Made by a program: the position numbers and the translations under genes. The notes under the pieces are model-generated. The model saw nothing but the letters and a program-made list of their open reading frames with translations. It did no database searches and was not told where the DNA came from. Shown here in pieces: positions 60,761 through 64,000 of a DNA stretch of 64,000 bases. The stretch is taken from assembly GCF_900142435.1 (NCBI RefSeq), contig NZ_LT670846.1, positions 140,486-204,485 of the forward strand, in the 5' to 3' direction. Numbering within the stretch: the stretch's first letter is position 1; each line of letters begins with the position of its first letter. The DNA comes from Thermocrinis minervae (GTDB taxonomy: Bacteria; Aquificota; Aquificia; Aquificales; Aquificaceae).

Positions 60761-60959
60761 GGAGAGGATACTCCAGAAGGTTCACAACAAAGCTCTGGCT
60801 ATGAAAGCCTTTGAGTACATAAAGCTAGTAGAGAAGGAAGATGGTACCCTATGGGTAAAGGAAGAGTTTGAGGACATGAACAACCACGCCCTGCTTTTTA
60901 TGGTCCTTGCGTGTGTCAATTACACGCGAAGACTCATAGAAGGTGAGGACATAGACTGA
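60738..60959 (+). CDS. Unrecognised 73-aa protein
   Basis: From the ATG at 60738 (MPLPDWIKERILQKV) the protein is small, acidic near the C-terminus and helical, with one cysteine (LACVNYTRRLIEG). The upstream sequence GGAAAGAGAG could serve as a Shine-Dalgarno. It overlaps murB by 23 bp, and its stop overlaps the start of the PTPS-like gene by one base (TGATG). The family is unknown. Confidence 0.55.
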   Translation: MPLPDWIKERILQKVHNKALAMKAFEYIKLVEKEDGTLWVKEEFEDMNNHALLFMVLACVNYTRRLIEGEDID

Positions 60960-61303
60960 TGCCTTGGCTTATAAGGGTAAAGAGGAAGTTTAACGCTGCC
61001 CACTACCTTACTAACTACCACGGTAAACCCGAACCTTTACACGGTCACACCTGGACGGTGGAGGTCTTCATAAGAGCCGACAGCCTGGATGAAGGAGGTA
61101 TGGGCTACGACTTTGTTGAGATAGACAGAAGGCTAAAGGAGCTTTTACCAGACTACAAACTTCTTAATGAGGTGTTTGACTTCTCACCAAGTGCAGAAAA
61201 CGTAGCAAGGTGGTTATACTATAAGTTAAAACAGGAGTATCCTACCTTAGAGAAGGTGGTAGTATGGGAGACGGAGGAATGCGGCACGGAATTCTGGGAG
61301 TGA
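60959..61303 (+). CDS. 6-pyruvoyltetrahydropterin synthase family, PTPS-III-like
   Basis: The 114-residue T-fold protein has the zinc histidines in FNAAHYL and LHGHTW, and a conserved Glu near the C-terminus (VVVWETEECGTEFWE). The catalytic Cys of QueD (CxxxHGH) is missing. Instead the loop reads GKPEPLHGH, which fits the E-x-x-HGH motif I recall for PTPS-III. That group cleaves 7,8-dihydroneopterin triphosphate to 6-hydroxymethyl-7,8-dihydropterin and can replace FolB in folate synthesis. So a folate role is more likely than queuosine. It is in the murB operon. Confidence 0.8.
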   Translation: MPWLIRVKRKFNAAHYLTNYHGKPEPLHGHTWTVEVFIRADSLDEGGMGYDFVEIDRRLKELLPDYKLLNEVFDFSPSAENVARWLYYKLKQEYPTLEKVVVWETEECGTEFWE

Positions 61304-62169
61304 GTTTGCTCCTGTCTATCTTCTCCTGCACACCAATGGTACAGCAAGCTGTTCTTCCTTCTAAAAACGTAGAGGTTGTAAAAAAAGGGAGCTTTTACGT
61401 AGCCCTCTCTGAAGATGAGGAAAGTTTTATAGGTTACGAAGCTAGAAGGCTAGGCATACCCATCCCAGACAGGGAAGAGATAAAAAGATACCTCTCTTAC
61501 TACCTGAGGAACAAAGAGTTTACAGAAAGACTTCTTCAGAGAGCAAACCACTATCTACCTACCATAAGACCTGTGCTTGAAAAGTATGGGCTTCCTGCAG
61601 AGCTCGCCATGCTGCCAGCCATAGAGAGCGCCTTTAATCCCTTTGCTGTCTCAAGGTCCGGTGCCGCAGGTCTTTGGCAGTTTATACCTTCAACAGCAAG
61701 AAGGTATGGTCTAAGGGTAGACAACCTCGTAGACGAAAGGTTTGACATCTTAAAGTCTACAGAAGCTGCAGCCCTCTATCTTAGAGACCTTTACAGTACC
61801 TTCAGAAACTGGGAGCTTACCCTTGCCAGCTACAACTGTGGTGAGAACTGCGTCTGGAGAAGGACGGGTGGAATAGACTTCTGGCAGACTTATGGTTTTC
61901 TTCCGGAGGAAACAAAGAATTACGTACCCAACTTCTTCGCTCTGTTACTTATAGCGAGAGATCCCAAAAGGTACGGTTTTAACACGGACGTGAAGATGGA
62001 AGAGGTGAAAGTAGTCCGTGTCAACAAGGACATTCAGAAGGATGAGCTTTTAGATTCCTTAAAAGTCAAGGAGGATATCTTTAAAGATTACAACCCTCAC
62101 ATACTCGGCAACACAGTACCCAAGGACACCTACGTATACATACCCAAGAAGGTAGTGCTGATTAAATGA
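61264..62169 (+). CDS. Lytic transglycosylase, MltD-like lipoprotein
   Basis: The 301-residue protein has an N-terminal hydrophobic segment ending in a cysteine (LLLSIFSC), a probable but imperfect lipobox. The SLT domain has PAIESAFNPFAVSRSGAAGLWQF, with the catalytic Glu in AIES, then IPSTARRYGL and ASYNCGEN. The C-terminus resembles a LysM-like peptidoglycan-binding segment (NPHILGNTVPKDTYVYIP). It cleaves peptidoglycan strands in the periplasm. The ATG at 61264, preceded by AAGGTGG, lies 40 bp inside the previous gene, and an ATG at 61279 is an alternative. Confidence 0.87.
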   Translation: MGDGGMRHGILGVSLLLSIFSCTPMVQQAVLPSKNVEVVKKGSFYVALSEDEESFIGYEARRLGIPIPDREEIKRYLSYYLRNKEFTERLLQRANHYLPTIRPVLEKYGLPAELAMLPAIESAFNPFAVSRSGAAGLWQFIPSTARRYGLRVDNLVDERFDILKSTEAAALYLRDLYSTFRNWELTLASYNCGENCVWRRTGGIDFWQTYGFLPEETKNYVPNFFALLLIARDPKRYGFNTDVKMEEVKVVRVNKDIQKDELLDSLKVKEDIFKDYNPHILGNTVPKDTYVYIPKKVVLIK

Positions 62170-62729
62170 TCCCAGAGTGTTACATACTGGCAGGAGGCAA
62201 AAGCAGGCGATTCGGCCAGGACAAAACCCTTTACCCAATAGAAGGAAAACCTATGATACTACACGTGGTAGAGCTAGCCAGAAGAGTGTCTGAAAGGGTC
62301 TTTATACTCTCCAAAGATGTTCAAAAGTATGCCTTCATAAAAGGTGTAGATATCCTAAAAGACTATGTGCACGAACAGTTTGCTCTGGCTGGTGTATACA
62401 CTGCCCTTAAACGCACATCCTATGAAAAAGTGCTTATCCTTTCTGCTGATATGCCCTACCTAAGGCCGGATATATTGACCCATCTATGGAAAAGTTCCCA
62501 ACCAGATGTTAGCTTATACAAGGTTAACGAAAAACTGTATCCTTTCCCAGGTGTGTACTACAGAAGTGTATTACCCCCTTTAGAGGATTACATACTAAAG
62601 GGTAGAAGAAGGGTAGGAAAGTTTTTAGAACTTCTAAGGATAAACACCCTAACAAGCGAAGAGAAGAGAGCCTTTACCAACGTGAACACTCTTGAGGATA
62701 TACTTCAGGCGGGGGCAGAGCCCCCATAA
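62166..62729 (+). CDS. mobA: Molybdenum cofactor guanylyltransferase
   Basis: MobA joins GMP to molybdopterin, making the guanine dinucleotide cofactor of formate dehydrogenase and nitrate reductase types. The 187-residue protein has the N-terminal nucleotide-binding motif LAGGKSRRFGQDKTL and the metal site LSADMPYLRPDI. It overlaps the transglycosylase gene by four bases (ATGA). Its final codons form half of a strong hairpin. Confidence 0.92.
   Translation: MIPECYILAGGKSRRFGQDKTLYPIEGKPMILHVVELARRVSERVFILSKDVQKYAFIKGVDILKDYVHEQFALAGVYTALKRTSYEKVLILSADMPYLRPDILTHLWKSSQPDVSLYKVNEKLYPFPGVYYRSVLPPLEDYILKGRRRVGKFLELLRINTLTSEEKRAFTNVNTLEDILQAGAEPP
62711..62725. terminator. GC hairpin between convergent mobA and hup
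   Basis: GGGGGC-AGA-GCCCCC forms a very stable stem that includes the last codons of mobA and lies just after the hup stop. There is no T-tract on either side. It could still slow polymerase or protect both convergent 3' ends. Confidence 0.5.
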
Positions 62730-62732
62730 GGG

Positions 62733-63005
62733 TTACTTGATGGACTCTCTGAGGTCCTTGGCAGGCCTGAAGACCACCACCTTCCTTGCAGGTATTTCTA
62801 TCACCTTACCTGTCCTGGGATTCCTTCCCTTTCTTGCAGCTCTCTGTCTAACGGTGAATATCCCAAAACCAGGAATTGCTACTCTTTCACCCTTCTTGAG
62901 AGCTGCAGAGACAGCACTCACAGCAGCCTTCAAAGCAGCATCGGCCTGCTTCTTGGTTATGCCGGCCTGCTTGGCTATTGCAGAAACAAGCTCCGCCTTT
63001 GTCAT
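62733..63005 (-). CDS. hup: Histone-like DNA-binding protein HU
   Basis: HU bends and packs DNA as a dimer. The 90-residue protein begins MTKAELVSAIAKQAGITKKQAD and has the arm and core motif GFGIFTVRQRAARKGRNPRTGK, followed by IEIPARKVVVFRPAKDLR. The frame is open upstream, but the ATG at 63005 with AAAGGAGGG gives the standard length. It is monocistronic with its own strong promoter. Confidence 0.96.
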   Translation of the reverse strand: MTKAELVSAIAKQAGITKKQADAALKAAVSAVSAALKKGERVAIPGFGIFTVRQRAARKGRNPRTGKVIEIPARKVVVFRPAKDLRESIK

Positions 63006-63038
63006 GGCTTTCCCTCCTTTAAAGCTTTGTCTTTCAAT

Positions 63039-63067
63039 AATATAACACACAGTGCTAAACCTTTCAA
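63039..63067 (-). promoter_or_regulatory. hup promoter
   Basis: On the minus strand TTGAAA (63067-63062) and TATATT (63044-63039) are separated by 17 bp, giving a leader of roughly 30 nt with a strong Shine-Dalgarno before the HU start at 63005. Confidence 0.7.
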
Positions 63068-63117
63068 TATCCGCAACTGGATGAACCTCCGGTGGTACGT
63101 TTATAATATTTAATGCC

Positions 63118-63897
63118 ATGGAGAAGAAGTGGAGAACGGCCATAACTCAACACATAGGACATGAAACATACATAAGGGGCTACAGGCTTTTAGATCTTGT
63201 AGGTAACCTCACCTTCGCCCAGGCTATCTACCTGATCCTCAAAGGTGAGCTACCCAACGAGAAAGAGTCCAAGATGATGGAAGCTATATTCGTGTCGGTC
63301 ATAGACCATGGCATAGCTCCACCTTCTGCTATAGCCGCAAGAGCTGTCGCATCTGGTGGAAACTCTCTAAACGTAGGTGTGGCCGCGGGAGTTCTGGCTT
63401 TTGGTTCAGCCCATGGGGGAGCTCTAGAAGATGCCATGAGGTTCATACAAGAAGGTGTTGCCAGCCAAAAGCCAGTACAAGACATAGTAAAGGAGTACTT
63501 AGAGAGCAAAAAACCCATACCAGGGTACGGCCACAGGTACTACAAAGACTTTGACCCAAGGACCAAAAGGCTCATGGATATAGCCAAAGAGCTAGGTTTT
63601 TATGACAAGCACTGTCAGTTTGCTCAGGAGGTAGAAGAAGAAATAGCAAGGCAAAAGGGTAAAAGGTTGGTTCTTAACGTAGACGGAGCCATAGCTGCAG
63701 TGGTTTCCGAGATGGGCTTTGACTGGCGCCTTGGAAAAGGATTTTTCATCATAGGAAGGGTACCAGGTCTAGTAGCACACGTTTACGAAGAACTTACGAT
63801 GGAAAAACCCTTCTCTAAGAGGTTAGACGAAGAGAAGGAGACAGAATATATAGGTGTGCCACCCAGAGAGCTTCCACCAGAGTTTAGGAAACTCTAA
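63118..63897 (+). CDS. ccl: Citryl-CoA lyase (citrate synthase superfamily)
   Basis: The 259-residue protein belongs to the citrate synthase superfamily but is far shorter than citrate synthase (about 430). The catalytic elements remain: FGSAHGGALEDA, PGYGHRYYKDFDPR, and an Asp/Glu-bearing helix near VDGAIAAVVSEMGFDW. In Hydrogenobacter and Aquifex a protein of this size is citryl-CoA lyase, which works with citryl-CoA synthetase (CcsAB) to split citrate into acetyl-CoA and oxaloacetate in the reductive TCA cycle. CcsAB is not in this window. TATAAT (63102-63107) lies ten bases before the ATG. The identification rests on length and taxon context. Confidence 0.85.
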   Translation: MEKKWRTAITQHIGHETYIRGYRLLDLVGNLTFAQAIYLILKGELPNEKESKMMEAIFVSVIDHGIAPPSAIAARAVASGGNSLNVGVAAGVLAFGSAHGGALEDAMRFIQEGVASQKPVQDIVKEYLESKKPIPGYGHRYYKDFDPRTKRLMDIAKELGFYDKHCQFAQEVEEEIARQKGKRLVLNVDGAIAAVVSEMGFDWRLGKGFFIIGRVPGLVAHVYEELTMEKPFSKRLDEEKETEYIGVPPRELPPEFRKL

Positions 63898-64000
63898 GCA
63901 CTATCTTTCCAAAGTGCTTGGACTCTTCCAGGTATCTGTGGGCCTCTGGGGCCTCCTTCAAATCAAAAACCTTGTCCACCACGGGTTTTAGTAGACCTCG
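63884..64000 (-). CDS. Medium-chain alcohol dehydrogenase/quinone oxidoreductase, C-terminus only
   Basis: The gene continues past the right edge, and only the last 38 residues are visible. They include KPVVDKVFDLKEAPEAHRYLE and HFGKIVLRVS, the typical end of MDR-family zinc alcohol dehydrogenases and quinone oxidoreductases. Its 3' end overlaps the end of ccl by 14 bp. Substrate cannot be assigned from this fragment. Confidence 0.75.
   Translation of the reverse strand, partial: RGLLKPVVDKVFDLKEAPEAHRYLEESKHFGKIVLRVS

Noticed and set aside
60959..61303. QueD (queuosine) assignment
   Set aside because: The catalytic Cys of QueD is missing and the Glu-type motif fits PTPS-III better.
63006..63143. 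46-residue N-terminal extension of HU
   Set aside because: The ATG at 63005 has a strong ribosome site and gives the usual 90 residues. The extension crosses the promoter region and the ccl start.

Overview
The window looks like chromosome from a thermophilic, chemolithoautotrophic member of the Aquificaceae (Hydrogenobacter / Thermocrinis / Aquifex relatives). The evidence is a short citrate-synthase-like protein that fits citryl-CoA lyase of the reductive TCA cycle, a SecA with an insertion of about 50 residues known from Aquificales and Thermotogales, a tmRNA whose encoded tag ends PEAELALAA, LPS genes (lpxI, msbA, rfaE2) that imply an outer membrane, and genes packed into small mixed-function operons. 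I see no prophage, insertion sequence or CRISPR array. The coding sequence is compact, with many 1-4 bp stop/start overlaps.

Layout. 1-2 kb: end of an unknown gene, then a radical-SAM (LipS-like)/FUN14/DUF309 operon. 2-7 kb: dnaE and a GlpC/HdrCB-like Fe-S protein, both on the minus strand. 7-10 kb: ArsA-type ATPase, folE, lpxI. 10-13.6 kb: trpB-era-msbA on the minus strand. 13.6-15.1 kb: exbB-exbD-tonB. 15.15-20.4 kb: an rRNA operon read on the minus strand (16S, tRNA-Ile, tRNA-Ala, 23S, 5S) with four tandem consensus promoters. 20.4-26 kb: recO-like, nikR-rfaE2, secA-mtaB. 26-30 kb: transglutaminase, HD-domain and two unrecognised genes. 30-36.3 kb: acs divergent from DUF4212, an SSS-family carboxylate symporter, a CBS/DUF294 regulator and an exonuclease. 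36.4-41 kb: DUF2892, ispH, a thiol-disulfide protein, a P-loop kinase, fabG and a DinG-type helicase. 41-45 kb: nfu, rimM, a glycerophosphodiesterase, and DUF302-ribD-fmt. 45-48.4 kb: clpB running directly into tmRNA. 48.4-51.7 kb: MoxR and three redox-stress genes opposite an HxlR regulator. 51.7-59.2 kb: der, a heme-sensor-like membrane protein, valS, mtnA, aroA. 59.2-62.7 kb: thioesterase, murB, PTPS-III-like, a lytic transglycosylase, mobA. 62.7-64 kb: hup, ccl, and the end of an alcohol dehydrogenase.

How they fit together. Folate appears twice: folE, plus a COG0720 protein with the E-x-x-HGH motif of PTPS-III, which could replace FolB. Carbon entry is represented by acs with a symporter, and by citryl-CoA lyase. 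Translation quality control is joined to protein disaggregation by the clpB-tmRNA junction. The redox-stress operon and its HxlR repressor form a self-contained regulon.

The most unusual signals are a recurrent arrangement in which a -10 box lies 5-8 bp before the start codon with no Shine-Dalgarno, suggesting widespread leaderless mRNAs; an identical palindromic -10 (TAAAATTTTA) shared by two divergent gene pairs; a tmRNA that begins on the last base of the clpB stop codon and seems to use a Leu resume codon; a ~100-residue insert in ValRS; and a coiled-coil insert inside the ClpB N-domain.
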